A DNA stretch of 64,000 nt from Lamellibrachia satsuma (taxonomy: Eukaryota > Annelida > Polychaeta > Sabellida > Siboglinidae), in contig BSQZ01000037.1 of the NCBI GenBank assembly GCA_033239005.1, positions 1,193,501 through 1,257,500 of the forward strand, in the 5' to 3' direction. A model generated the notes under the pieces. That model worked only from the letters and a program-made list of their open reading frames with translations, had not been told where the DNA came from and did not search any database. Shown piece by piece: positions 43,809 through 60,279 of the stretch. Each line of letters starts with the position of its first letter. Position 1 is the stretch's first letter. The translations under genes and the position numbers were made by a program.

Positions 43809-44450
43809 CATTACTGCTTGCTATTAATGTTGCTGTACTTACAAAATACAATTTGGTTTGATTTGAAGTAAATCAGTTTGAAGTCTAAGGCTACTGACGT
43901 CGCCAAGCTGCACGGAAAGAGCCGAATTGGAGGATAATTCTGCTGTATCTCTTGCTGCTAGCGGTTCGCAATCGTTACATTATACGTTTTATTCTGGAAC
44001 ACTCAGTATAGTAACGCGAGTGAAATAATACTGAAGAATTGCATAGAAATCACTGACTGAATGTATACCCATATCATCATTGACGTCACAAAACCATGTG
44101 ATCGCTGATCTCATTAACTTCTAATTTTTACGCGCCCTTTGCTAGTTAGACGCATTAAACTTCTAACTTACATATATTCATACAGTTGTCCTATTTGTTT
44201 TATTTTGGCACGAAGTACACACAATATTAAACTTTGTGTACACACAGAAAAAGCGTATCAGCTAGTGCCTTGTTGTTAGGCCCTTTAACCGCTCAGTCAC
44301 CAGCACAGTTACGACACGACTCTGATTGCACCGGTCTAGTAGACACTAACCAAAACAAGTCCAGACGACGCCAGTCAGAACCGCAACCAAATAACCGCCG
44401 CCCATGGTTCCAGGCCACGAGCAGCCGGTGCTCGCAAGTCCACCGTACGG
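43809..44450. other. Sequence upstream of GNMT; no gene recognised
   Basis: AT-rich at first, then GC-rich from about 44290 towards the GNMT start. Confidence 0.5.
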
Positions 44451-44456
44451 TATAAG
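44451..44456 (+). promoter_or_regulatory. TATA-like element before GNMT
   Basis: TATAAG in a GC-rich context, 42 bases before the GNMT start codon. This close position would leave a very short 5' UTR. Confidence 0.25.
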
Positions 44457-44492
44457 AGGCAGCGCGCGCCCGACACGCCACAGAACGAGAAG

Positions 44493-49199
<4,707 letters not shown>

Positions 49200-49747
49200 T
49201 TTGCAGATCCAGCAAGGCACGTCTGTGGCCACGATGACTGAGAAATGCTTACTTGACAATAGTGACAAAGTATTTATCCAATAACCTTTAATGAATTCGC
49301 GTTCTTCATCTTCTTCTTAGGCGGATTCTCGTTTTCGAGCATGTCATGTATCGTTAATTTAGTTCCTTTATGTGATCGGGAGTCGTCAAGCATAGCCACG
49401 GTTGGTCCGCAGTGTTGACACATGGATGCCGATAGTTGTCTTGTTGGATTAGCCAACGGAAGCGGACATGCGCACGGTGCCGTCTGTTCTCGCTGTCAGC
49501 TGCCCTTGCAGACTCAACGTTGGTGGTTTCTTGTAAGTTTATTAACAATGTTCATATACTTGTATATATGTTACAAACATTAAAATACACAATACTTGCT
49601 ATCTCATCAATTGTGAGCAATGACCGATAACATTGTTGCTTATTAAATGGTACGAATATTCTATAGTTAAGAATGCGCTTATATTAATGTGTATCTGTAA
49701 CATTAATTTAATATGTTTTGAACGTATCACTTTTATATTTTATTAAT

Positions 49748-49766
49748 AATAAAAAATTATAATAAA
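49748..49766 (+). terminator. Candidate polyadenylation signals after GNMT
   Basis: Two AATAAA words at 49748 and 49761, about 550 bases after the stop. They are the first clear ones, but the region is AT-rich, so chance is likely. Confidence 0.25.
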
Positions 49767-49956
49767 AAAATTAGTAGTGCAAATTTCACACACCTGTATA
49801 TGATATGTAATAAAAAGCATATTGATTTGTGGTAACTTGATGTATTACTTACTGCGCTCACTTGTTTGAAATCACACATTAGTTTAGCATTTCCTCATTT
49901 CAATAGCATACACAAACGTATGTCGTTTGGCAAGAGTTTGTGTGCTTGCGCGTGCG

Positions 49957-49963
49957 TGCGTTA

Positions 49964-50030
<67 letters not shown>

Positions 50031-50036
50031 TGTGTG
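49957..50036. repeat. (GT)n microsatellite
   Basis: GT repeats with short interruptions. Confidence 0.96.
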
Positions 50037-50382
50037 AATATGTGCATTGATGTGTATCAATGGATACCTTTAAGTACGTACATACGTACGTACACTCATA
50101 TGTATACATACACACATATACATACCCAAACCACGCACACACGCGCGCACACCAACATACATAGTACATCAGCATATACATACCATGTACATGTGCATCT
50201 ATGTACATGTAGTAGCCACAATACGCCAATATGTTCATGAGCAAAACGTCATATTAATTTTTATGACAGTCGTTGAGCTTAGTCTTCTTAGATCTGTTTG
50301 AGTTTCTCAAATGTGCGTTTTCATTTCCGTCGTTCACAGTGCACGGAGAACGTTTCCAGAAACGGAGAGTGCTATTATATAA

Positions 50383-50496
<114 letters not shown>

Positions 50497-50714
50497 CAAT
50501 TGCACTCCTCGACACAGTATCAAGTGACTAGATGGAGTAAACTATGACCACATGACAACTTGAAGGCGTCAACAAGGAGGTCCTTTTGTGGAAACAAAAC
50601 TAACGCCACTCTCTGTGCAAACATGTTGCGTTAGTTAAAAAAAGGAACACAACGTCTACATGTGTGAAATGAGAACACCGCAAAATTATAAATCTCTTGT
50701 AGGGAAAGGAAATG

Positions 50715-50830
50715 GGAGAGATAAATGTCAAGGAGGAGAGAGAAAGACAGCGAGAGAGAGAGAGGGATATAGGGAGAGAACACAGAGAGCGAAAGAGAGA
50801 AAGAGAAACAGGGAGAAGGAGAAAAGAGTG

Positions 50831-50891
<61 letters not shown>

Positions 50892-50925
50892 CACACAGAG
50901 AGAAAGGTGGGGAGAGAGAAACATA
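50715..50925. repeat. (GA)n purine tract
   Basis: About 210 bases almost entirely of purines on the plus strand, ending where repeat block B begins. Such tracts can form triplex DNA. Confidence 0.93.
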
Positions 50926-51864
50926 CGTGGTGTAGACATTAAAATTCTTTATTATATATTTAATAATGTCGTTTCTATGTTATGAACAACAAATCCGTAT
51001 TTAGTAAGGTTGTCAAACAGCTCAAGCAGGGCATTAGATAAATGTTTTTACTAGCTACATTATAAGCGCAGGCAGAACTGGCGGAACAGCACTTGTCACA
51101 GAATTGTATTGTTATTTAGGGAATTGCCAATATTGTCATAGTGTAAGCCTAATCATCATAATTTGAGGTTTCTTATTGTTTATCGTTGCATTCATTTTTA
51201 GAACCACGGCGTACATTTATCATGGTACACGATGGAATACTGGTATCGATTTATTTGAAAACGTATGTCAGGGAACATATTTCATCGCAATACTAACACC
51301 TCGTATAATATAAAAACCGTCATTGTGTGTAATTGTGCATACTTAGGGGCCAACATATATAAATGTGTATATCTTTGCATAATATTTATGATACGGTTGA
51401 TGAGTTTTCTACTTTAAACGTTTATATTCTACTAATAACACAATGACGAGTGTCAACTTTGACGTACAACAGCCCATGTAAGTTATGCTGGCGAGTAGTG
51501 ACGTAATACACGTTGTGTGACGTCACATACGGTTGCTATTTGCGCTCGAGATGGTTGTTATGTACGCACATGCGGAAGATTGTACGAAACTTTACGAATT
51601 AAAACGGACATTGATGGCCCGTATTAAACAAGCCTTGTTGCTTTGATAATTTTCGGGAATATTTGGGGGACACGTAGTGTCTTGGAATGAGCCGTACTCT
51701 TCAGGTATGGTTAGTTGATTAGTTTATTCGTTGGGTGACTGAACGGAATCAGTGCAGTGAGAATGAGTTGATACAACTTTATTGTCTTCAATGGTTCGTC
51801 CACAAGAATAAAGTGCTCTGATTCAATAACAACTACTTTTATGCGATACTAAATGTTGATCAAT

Positions 51865-52490
51865 AACAAACAGAAAATGAACTTCTCGAAATGCAAGGTC
51901 ATCACTTCACCGGACAAACAAATTGTTCTGGATGGCGAATAATTCGAGATTGTTGGAAAGTTGCGTTTCTTGTGTAACATACTGGGCTCAACACAGTTAG
52001 CTCACAGTCGAGGAATAGCCCTAGCATCGGCAGCCTTTAGTAGACTTATAGATGGTTCATTTTGTAACCCAACAAAGCCCAACTAAATATGGCCCTTATA
52101 CTACGAACAACAATTTGGTGCTAACGCTTGGGACACTCCAATGAAAGGAGACACAGACTATTGTGGTTTTTGAGATGCGTAGCCTGCGGGGTATCAGAGG
52201 TATTGCCAGGGCAGACAGGTTACAGAATAGCCATATCAGATTAGACACATTCACCCCTGAATCAAGTGTCACCAGACACAGAGAATTCCGGTGGCTTGGA
52301 CATGTTCTTCGTATGCTAAGAGAGAACAGCGAAGCATTCACACACGATCCCAAGGAAGAGTGGAAGAGAGTAAGGTCACGTAAGAGGCGGAGTGACCAGA
52401 TGAGAAGTAAAATATAGCTTTCGCTCTTGACCCAGAGCGGTACTCGGTGAATATAGCAGGATGGAGGGGTACAACTTCCCAGAGGCCAGC
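51865..52490 (+). mobile_element. LINE reverse-transcriptase 3' relic, block B
   Basis: Third copy of the 14195-14830 relic. VFEMRSLRGIRGIARADRL is followed by FRWLGHVLRML, KEEWKRVRSRKRRSDQM. This copy keeps a longer open tail (to 52417) than the other two. Confidence 0.82.
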
Positions 52491-53888
52491 GATCAGGTCA
52501 ATATGGTCAACAAACCGGTGATAGGAAATTGTAACCGGGATCCAGGGTGCAACTTAGTGTCAACTTTATAGCAGAAAAATTGGTTCGAAACCCCACGAAG
52601 ACAACACAGTCAATGCAAGCATTAGCCATGGCAATGGATAGGCAAACACGTCACAAGTTTTATTTCATTCGTTTTCAACAGTGTTGCCAACTCTACGAAT
52701 GATCAAATCCATTGCGTGATTTTTTCTAGGTCCGTCAACCCAACAGTTCTGCCGCCGCAATTGCAAATCTGTCGGACATTCCGTCATATTTTTCATTGAA
52801 TGCTTTGCCTAAACAAAGGGCAAATTTTTTGTTAAAGAGCAGAATGTGGGAAAGGTTGATCTGGTATGTCGCCCTAGTTGTGTAATTAATATATATATAA
52901 ACATGGTTACTAAGGCGAAGTGGAGGTCACGCTCGTAATTAGGATTGTGGCATCACATTCTGAATATGACAATTATGCTGCCGGCACACATTGAGTTAAT
53001 CAAGTTGTCACGGCGTTATGTCGTCCCACAAATGGTCTCAGAATACAACGACAACAGCAACAATAGCAACGACCGCGAAACTACTACAACAACAACAACA
53101 ACAACGGCGACGACAACAAAACTAAAACTTCAATATCGCCTAAATACTCAAGGGCTCGATCTCAGAGGCGCAACAAACCTGAATCATAAAGTGTGATATC
53201 GTGAACAGGGACGCGCTAAAGTCATCATAGCGAGGGACAGACGAAGATTTAGGGTGGAAATGCAATCTCTAAAAAACATGCGTTGAGGTTCGGACGGTAG
53301 CTACATGTTCAGTATTGTGAATGTAACGGAGTCACCTGCATATGGTCTTTGATATATGCAGTATTTTTCCTCAGATTATTCACACTTGCCCACTGCACAG
53401 ACAAAACAGCGTACTTCAACAGTATCTAGTTAAACGTAGCATCCCTTTGACAACAAGTACAGGATTAACAAACCTTTGCAGTGAAAGTTAATCCATTACT
53501 AGCTAGAACTGAGTAGATTTTGTGTGTCACATCAGCCACCGAAATCACCAGACCGAAACAATATGGCAGTTGGTCCGAATTCTCCGATGGCCGAAATCAC
53601 CACCAGCCATCAGCGCTACTATTGCTATTGCGATGTTTACTTTCTGGCATAAATATGAAAACGACAACAGAGAGTCGCCAAACTTCATATTTACCATACA
53701 TACACACATGTCACGTGGTCAAACATTACTCTTACTTCCTTGTAACGAAAACAAATTACAAAAACAAAAGCTAGCTATATCTTTTACGCTTACCTCCGCG
53801 AAGCTAAGCATAGGAGATGAGATCAATTCGGTATTCACCAAATTCGGTGAGTATGACGCAGACTGTTTTACTTGTCGGCCATAGCTAT

Positions 53889-53974
53889 GTTCCCCGCTTG
53901 GTGCGTTTCATTCGATAGACTAAAGCACACATCCTAGCTTTAGTCTCGCGCATGAAACGCACCAAGCGGGGAAC
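53889..53974. repeat. Fold-back hairpin, block B (perfect 23-bp arms)
   Basis: Arms at 53889-53911 and 53952-53974 are exact reverse complements (GTTCCCCGCTTGGTGCGTTT plus CAT). The inner AGACTAAAGC/GCTTTAGTCT pair is also present. Confidence 0.93.
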
Positions 53975-54242
53975 ATAATATATATTATATATTATATTTC
54001 ATTATTTTTAAGAATACTATTTTATCAAGTAAAATGTCATGCATGGCAGTATAATATATGTGTAGCAAGGGATACAGAAGATATTTTAAAGCATGTTGGG
54101 TACTTCAGTCAACAACTTCCCTAACAATTTGTTTGCCAATTTGTTTGCACAAAATGTACGAAATAATTGTTAAAGATTTATAATATGGATGTCTTATGCA
54201 AGAGTTTAATCAGTTTTTTTACAAAACATTCTGTTAGCATAT

Positions 54243-54277
54243 TATATACACACATACAGCTACATACACGCACGTAA

Positions 54278-54308
<31 letters not shown>

Positions 54309-54346
54309 CAAACGCACGCACGCATGAACGTACACACGCTCGCACA

Positions 54347-54380
<34 letters not shown>
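54243..54380. repeat. (CGCA)n and (CA)n microsatellite, block B
   Basis: Counterpart of 41461-41637, with CA repeats at the right end. Confidence 0.95.
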
Positions 54381-54385
<5 letters not shown>

Positions 54386-54431
54386 GTATGCAACACTAAA
54401 TGTTGTTGTTGTGCTGTTGAAACTTTCAGGT

Positions 54432-54585
54432 TCATATTGAATTGAAAGAAGAACTCTGAAGGATGTCTATGTGAAGAAAATGCCGGAGATCAGATCAAGC
54501 AAGAGCGGTCAAGGTGCTGTAAGGGCAGAAAGTGACAGTTTCTCGACACCATGAGTTCTCTTGACAAATACGTGGAAGAAAGCAG
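54432..54585 (+). CDS. Candidate first exon of an unidentified gene
   Basis: Bounded by an acceptor-like AACTTTCAG and an AGCAG|GTACAA donor. A late ATG at 54551 gives MSSLDKYVEES plus two bases, in phase with the next candidate exon. An upstream ATG frame (MPEIRSSKSG) ends before the donor. Absent from block A, whose sequence resumes just after the donor. No family recognised; could be chance. Confidence 0.3.
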
Positions 54586-54776
54586 GTACAAACATCAGAA
54601 CATATATAACAACATTTATTTCTTAATTTTACAACATGACAGAACAAAACAGTAGTTCATTGATTAATATTATCTTAAGACGTATTCAGTACGCATAATT
54701 TCTTAGAGAACAATTTCTTTCAATTGAAATTGTGCAGATACTTAACGCTAAAAATGATCATCTTTCTCTTTTCTAG

Positions 54777-54859
54777 CACAGAAAGTAATGTAACTCCAGC
54801 TGGATCCGAGCTGAACGGAGCTGTCCAGTCCGACGACGATGTCAACAGCACCAATGCCA
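54777..54859 (+). CDS. Candidate second exon of an unidentified gene
   Basis: Follows a strong pyrimidine-rich acceptor CTCTTTTCTAG. In phase with the previous candidate it reads STESNVTPAGSELNG, then SDDDVNSTNA: a polar, acidic sequence. An AA|GTATGC donor at 54860 could end it; without splicing the frame stops at 54879. Block A lacks this segment. No continuation was found. Confidence 0.3.
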
Positions 54860-54899
54860 AGTATGCTATCACTAAGTGAAGTTACTTCTGTTAACATGA

Positions 54900-55679
54900 G
54901 GGTGCTGCCACGGCAGGTGCAACGTTGGCAAAGTACTCTTTAAATTGTTGCCCCCTCTAGCTATGTAATGTAGGCCATCACTCGTCATGTTTTGAGCTTC
55001 TCTCAAAAAGGTTTTTACTTCTGCCGGAGTAGTACTGGCATGTTGTGTCGTACACATGTAGCCTTCGCAATATCATTAACGGTCTTACGGCCAACTTGGA
55101 AAAGTAGACTCGCCATGGTGCTGCCAATATGTCAAAGGCATTTTCCACAATTCGTCGCGCTCTAGACAGTCTGTAGTTGTATATTTGCTGATCCTGTGGG
55201 CATCCTCAACAGGGAAATGGTCTTATCAGATGCTCCTGTAAAGATAACGCTTCGTCACCAGTCACAACATCAGGCACAAGGTCTAGATCAGCTGCTCCTG
55301 GTAGAGGTGCATCCACTGGAAAGTGCAGAGTGTTTTTGGCAGTAGACTTGTGTCACTGTTGCTGCCTTACGAGCCAACATCAGTAGCTATAAACTTCAGA
55401 TCAGCGGAAACCAAAGTCACAATAACTGTGGAATATGTCCCTTGGTGCTTTCATAACCACATGCGCGCCGTCCAATGCTCCTAGACTGTGGGGAAAATCC
55501 CATTTCTGCCCAAAATTAGCAGCCACGAGTTCCCATTCGCCACTGTCTTGTGGTAGTTTCATGTAGATGGGCACCAGTCGTTCCCAAAGCACTTTGCAGC
55601 ATTCATACACAATAGCACCAAACGTAGTAGCGCACGCACGGTAGCTGAATCCGATCGTTTCTTCAGCTGCAAGTTTCAC
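54900..55679 (-). pseudogene. PIF/Harbinger transposase pseudogene, block B
   Basis: On the minus strand, 55401-55679 encodes the same N-terminal DDE half as block A (VLWERLVPIYMKLP, KWDFP, LDGAHVVMKAP). Farther on, in shifted frames, come DVVTGDEALSLQEHLIRPFP and IYNYRLSRARRIVENAFDIL, the second half typical of HARBI1-like proteins, ending near the TFPSWP/SKLAV phrases at 55090. Frameshifts and stops make it non-functional. Confidence 0.8.
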
Positions 55680-56141
55680 AACTGTTTTTTAAGGCATAAT
55701 ATCCTCTTATGCCACATGTGCGTATAACCCCGCTACCATATGTCCAACCCGTTCCAGCATCAGAAGCGTCTCATTTGAAAGAAAATGAGACGATTCTTTT
55801 GTATAGAAGTACACTCTATGCCAGTGTACACAATTGTAATTATTGTGTTAATGTTATACAATTTCAGTAAATGTGTTTATATTTTAATTACGCGACATGC
55901 AATTAAATGTGTAGGTAGTATAAGCCATTATTCATTTTCAAACAAGTTGATACTTGTACAGACAATATGTCTGTATTTGTATTGACGTTCACTGTATTAA
56001 AGTGAATACAGTTTTATTGTTTATTATTATTGTAATATAAATTGTTTGAATTTTAATTACTTGCATATGGTGCAGGTATGTTCAAATTGTACATTAAGTA
56101 AAACAATTTATTTAAGTAATATTCATGTATTGACACTTACC

Positions 56142-56498
56142 TCAGACATTTAGCCTTTGCATTTGGATATAACATCCATCGACATGCTGTGCTTCACACT
56201 GTCTGTTTCTATATAAAACAGCACTTGCGCAAACTACTCCTATCTCACACGGAAACACTGTCTGAATGTTCCCCCATCCAGCTGTCATTCCTGGACAAGT
56301 AGGTTGTAGGCGCCGTATCGACTCCGTTCGTTTAGGATAACAATAACCCACCAATTGTAACATTTGTGAAGCAATTAGATAGAAACAGGCGCTTTTGTGT
56401 TTATTGAATTGTATATAATATCCCTGGTAATATGCTTGTGCAATTTGTGTTTGTGGATGTTTTATTCCTTGTATTTCATAATTATGCTGGAACCTCAT
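56142..56498 (-). CDS. Unidentified ORF conserved between repeat blocks (block B copy)
   Basis: 118 codons, counterpart of 42668-43051. The DNA from 56177 to 56377 is identical to 42703-42903, while the flanks differ at several percent. Function unknown. Confidence 0.35.
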   Translation of the reverse strand: MRFQHNYEIQGIKHPQTQIAQAYYQGYYIQFNKHKSACFYLIASQMLQLVGYCYPKRTESIRRLQPTCPGMTAGWGNIQTVFPCEIGVVCASAVLYRNRQCEAQHVDGCYIQMQRLNV

Positions 56499-56602
56499 TG
56501 AGCAGCAACAAGGGTGTTTTTTTTAGTCCCCTTGACGTATTGGGTGTCACGTTGTGTAGTATTGTATATCGTATGCCTTATCATGTTGACGTATGCTGCA
56601 TT

Positions 56603-56606
<4 letters not shown>

Positions 56607-56698
<92 letters not shown>

Positions 56699-56705
56699 AC
56701 ATTTA

Positions 56706-56751
<46 letters not shown>

Positions 56752-56758
56752 ACATACA

Positions 56759-56849
<91 letters not shown>

Positions 56850-56966
56850 GACAGACAGGCAGACACACACACACACACACACCACACACACACGCACTCA
56901 CGCACGCACACAAACACACACACACACACGCTCGCACACACGCACACACACACACGCACACACACA

Positions 56967-57051
<85 letters not shown>
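56607..57051. repeat. (TA)n, (CA)n and (CGCA)n compound microsatellite
   Basis: TA tracts interrupted by GTGTGTACATnnAGTG, then CA and CGCA repeats. All long frames across it are artefacts. Confidence 0.98.
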
Positions 57052-57054
<3 letters not shown>

Positions 57055-57639
57055 TTATCAATTTATAAGCCGCTGATTGCACGGTAGGCTTTCCATTTCC
57101 AGCGCGGATAAGGTGATGTCGGCTCACGGTGAATTCGGACAGCATTATTTTGAGAATTCGGCCCGCAACTCTGGTTACTTCGGCCTCAGAGCACAGTGAT
57201 TTCGGCCGAAACGATTGTGTAGCGAACACATGAAGTTTAACGTCGGTCTTTCTGTGAAGAAAGCATTCTATTTATTCTCTCATTTGTTAATTGAGTTAAT
57301 TACACATTAACCCAAAATTGTTAGTTTGTAATTGCTTTTATATCTTTCGCTTCCTTTCGCATAAAATAAGGCACTATATTTTTTCCATTTTAACTTGGAG
57401 TCAACAAGAGCTGATACAATTCGTTGTATCCTTAAAATTCATATCATATAATATATAATATATTATATCAAAAACTATGATATTATATACAGTTGAAAAA
57501 TTTTAATCAGTTAACTTACAATGATCATAAAATCTTGTTTCTATATTTCAGATTTTGATGCGTTTCCCCTCATCAGGGAAAATTCTAACCAGTTTGTGTT
57601 TTTAATTAAATCAAATACAGAGCAACGATAGCGATAAGC
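57052..57639. other. AT-rich intergenic sequence; no gene recognised
   Basis: A TTCGGCC-rich stretch lies at 57110-57210, then AT-rich DNA. Nothing coding recognised. Confidence 0.5.
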
Positions 57640-58735
57640 GATTATTGTATTGTGAATACAACGGAGCCACCTACATACGGTCTTTGATCTATACAGTGTT
57701 TTTCGTCAGATCATTCACACCTGTTCACTCTACGAAAAAGACAAAGCAGTGTACTTCAACAGTATCTAGTTAAACGTAGCATCCCTTTTATGACAAGTAC
57801 AGGAATAACAAACCCTTCAAGTGAAGGCTAATCTATTACTAGCTAGAACTGAATAGATATTGCGTGTCACCGAAATCACCAAGCCGAAACAAGATGGCAG
57901 TTTGGCCGAATTCTCCGCGGGCCAAAATCACCACCATCCGTCAGCGCTACTCCTGCTATTGCGATGTTTACTTTCTGACCTAACCATGAAAATGACCCCC
58001 TGGAGCCGCCAAACTTCTCCTCGTGGATTTACCGTACATATACACATGTCGCCTGGTCAAACATTACTCTTACTTCCTTGTAACGAAAACAAATAAAACA
58101 AAACAAAAGCTAGCTATATCTTCTACGCCTAGCTCCGCAAAGCTAAGCATAGGAGATGACAAGTTTTCGTTTATTTTGATCTTTATTTGTAAGTAAGAGT
58201 AATGTTTTACCACATCACAGGTGTATGCGTACAATAAATGTTTGGCCTTCAGGCTGAAAAGTGCTTCTGAGTCGCCGAAGCAGAATCACCTGTTGAAGTG
58301 CAATATAACAACCTGCTCCACCTACATATTGCTACAGCGCTTAATCAGACTGGCCTGGATAAGTTAATTAGTCATGTGATGTATGCAGAGCATCCCATTG
58401 GCCAGTGGTGTGCACGGAAAAAAATTGCGGGAAGAAAGCTAGAGTACGTGTTTTTTAAGTCACTTTGCTTCATTGCGCCAATCGATCACCAGCTATGAAT
58501 TGTTCCTGACTCTGAGATAAATTTTTTATTTAATTTTATATTGGTTACAATGTGTTATGAGAACGAACAAAGAACCGTAGGCGCAGCCGCAGGATCAATT
58601 CGGGATTCACCAAATTCAGTTAGTAAGGCGCAGAGTGTTTTACTTGTCGGCCATAGCTATGTTCCCCGCTTGGTGCGTTTCATGCGCGATATTAACCGGG
58701 ATAATTTTGAGTTTAAAGCAGCACGCGCCTAATGC
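57640..58735 (+). repeat. Repeat block C, third partial copy of the A/B element
   Basis: Aligns with 40120-41117 of block A and, less completely, with 53310-53911 of block B. At the point where A and B fold back into a hairpin, C instead continues with coding-like sequence, so C probably keeps the unrearranged state. Confidence 0.85.
58541..58735 (+). pseudogene. SGNH-hydrolase-like ORF fragment, block C
   Basis: The frame reads SVLLVGHSYVPRLVRFM and continues RDINRDNFEFKAA before a stop. The VGHSYV segment resembles the catalytic Ser block of SGNH esterases. Only the N-terminal part is present and no further esterase blocks were seen. Confidence 0.4.
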
Positions 58736-58861
58736 AATATTACCCTGGTTGAGCGGGTGCTACCATTGCAAAATTTGTTGCAAATGGTTTGTTTTCAAAA
58801 CATGAAAATTAGTGGTTATTCTCAACGTTGGTAGGAGTGACCTAGAAAAACAAAGTTTTTT

Positions 58862-60279
58862 TTAACAAGATTTAACAAGATTTGCCATCCAAACCAAAGG
58901 CCCAGATGTCAAGTGGACAAGGAAGCCATTGGCTTATCGAGAATCCAACAATGTTCATCTACTTATAACCCGCCCTCCTGAGATATGTGTCAACCCTGTT
59001 TTTAAACATATTCACGCTGCTAGCAGTTACACAATCTGCAGACAATTTGTTCCATTCATTTATTGTCCTCTGTGAGAACGAGTGCTTCCTGATGTCCAAT
59101 CTACATTGATCCTTTATTAATTTTACTTCATGTCCTCTAGTTCTGCTATTCTTCTTGAGTGAAAAAAACATATTTCTGTCAATATTTTCATACCCATTCA
59201 ATATCTTAAAAACTTCAATCTGATCTCCTCTTAACCTCCTTGTCTCTAGAGTTGTTAAACCACGTTCCTTCAGGCGTTCTTCATAACTAAGGTCTCTCAG
59301 TTCTGAAATCATTTTAGTTGCTCTCCTTTGTATGCGTTCAAGCGTATTTATATCCTTCTTACGATATGGTCTGCATGCTTGTATACAATATTCTAAATGA
59401 GGTCTAACTATTGCTTTATAAAGACGTATAATTAACTTTTTTCCCTTGTATGTTATGTTTCTTCTAATCAATCCAAGAATTTGATTACCCTTTGAAGCTG
59501 CAATACCACACTGCTCTGAAACTTTCATATCAGCGCTTATTGTAACTCCTAAGTCCTTTTCTTTTACAGTAGTACCAAGAACAGTATCTCCCATTTTTTA
59601 GTTTACATCCAAGTTCCCATGTCCTGTATGTAGGTATTTACATTTCCCAAAATTGAACAACATCTGCCATTTCTCAGACCATTTCACTAATCTGTCTAGA
59701 TCGTTTTGTAAATGTTGTTGATCACCATCAGTATTAACCTTTCTAAACAGTTTTGTGTCATCTGCAAATTTCAGTACGTTACTTGTTATACTGTCGTCCA
59801 AGTTATTGATATATATTAAGAATAATATAGGTCCTAATACTGATCCTTGAGGTACCCCACTCAAAACCGATTTCCAATTTGAAACTTCTCCATCCACTAC
59901 AACTCGTTGTCTTCTGCCAGTCAGCCATTGTTCTATCAAGTCAGTTATGCTCTCCCCGATACCATGGGCTTTTAATATAAGTAGTAATCGTTGATGTGGC
60001 ACTTTGTCAAAAGCTTTCTGAAAATCTAAGTAGATAATATCTACTGGCGATCCCACGTCTATCCACTTATTGATTTCTTCCAAAAAACATAACATATTTG
60101 TTAAGCATGACCTCGCTTTAAGGAATCCATGTTGAGATGAATTTAATAATTTATGCTTAAAGAGGAAGTCCACCATATGGTCTTTAATTAACCTTTGTAA
60201 TAATTTACAAATCACTGACGTTAAACTCACTGGTCTGTAATTTTCTGACTTATTTCTCGAACCCTTTTTTTGTGGTAAA
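58862..60279 (-). mobile_element. CR1-like LINE, 5'-truncated, nearly intact reverse transcriptase
   Basis: The minus strand carries KKGSRNKSENYRPVSLTS, NSSQHGFLKARSCLTN, IYLDFQKAFDKVPHQRLL, SGVPQGSVLGPILFL, LKFADDTKLF and KDLGVTISADM, then the CR1-type C-terminus to RRAGYK. The FADD motif is the polymerase active site. One in-frame TAA separates 59598-60230 from 58959-59594, so it is dead as it stands. The 3' end has two AATCTTGTTA units at about 58864-58885. Endonuclease and ORF1 are missing. Confidence 0.9.

Larger units (their letters stand above)
50930..56516. repeat. Repeat block B (right of GNMT)
   Basis: Diverged copy of block A (37669-43065), same orientation. Relative to A it lacks about 430 bp near 53820 but has extra segments at about 54380-54592 and 54776-55287 that contain exon-like sequence and the C-terminal half of a Harbinger transposase. 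Confidence 0.9.

Noticed and set aside
50631..50939. Ser-Leu and Arg-Glu rich frames
   Set aside because: Translations of the (GA)n purine tract.
60231..60279. Start of the reverse-transcriptase protein at 60230
   Set aside because: That codon is an internal Val within NYRPVSLTS; the frame continues upstream to the truncation point at about 60279.
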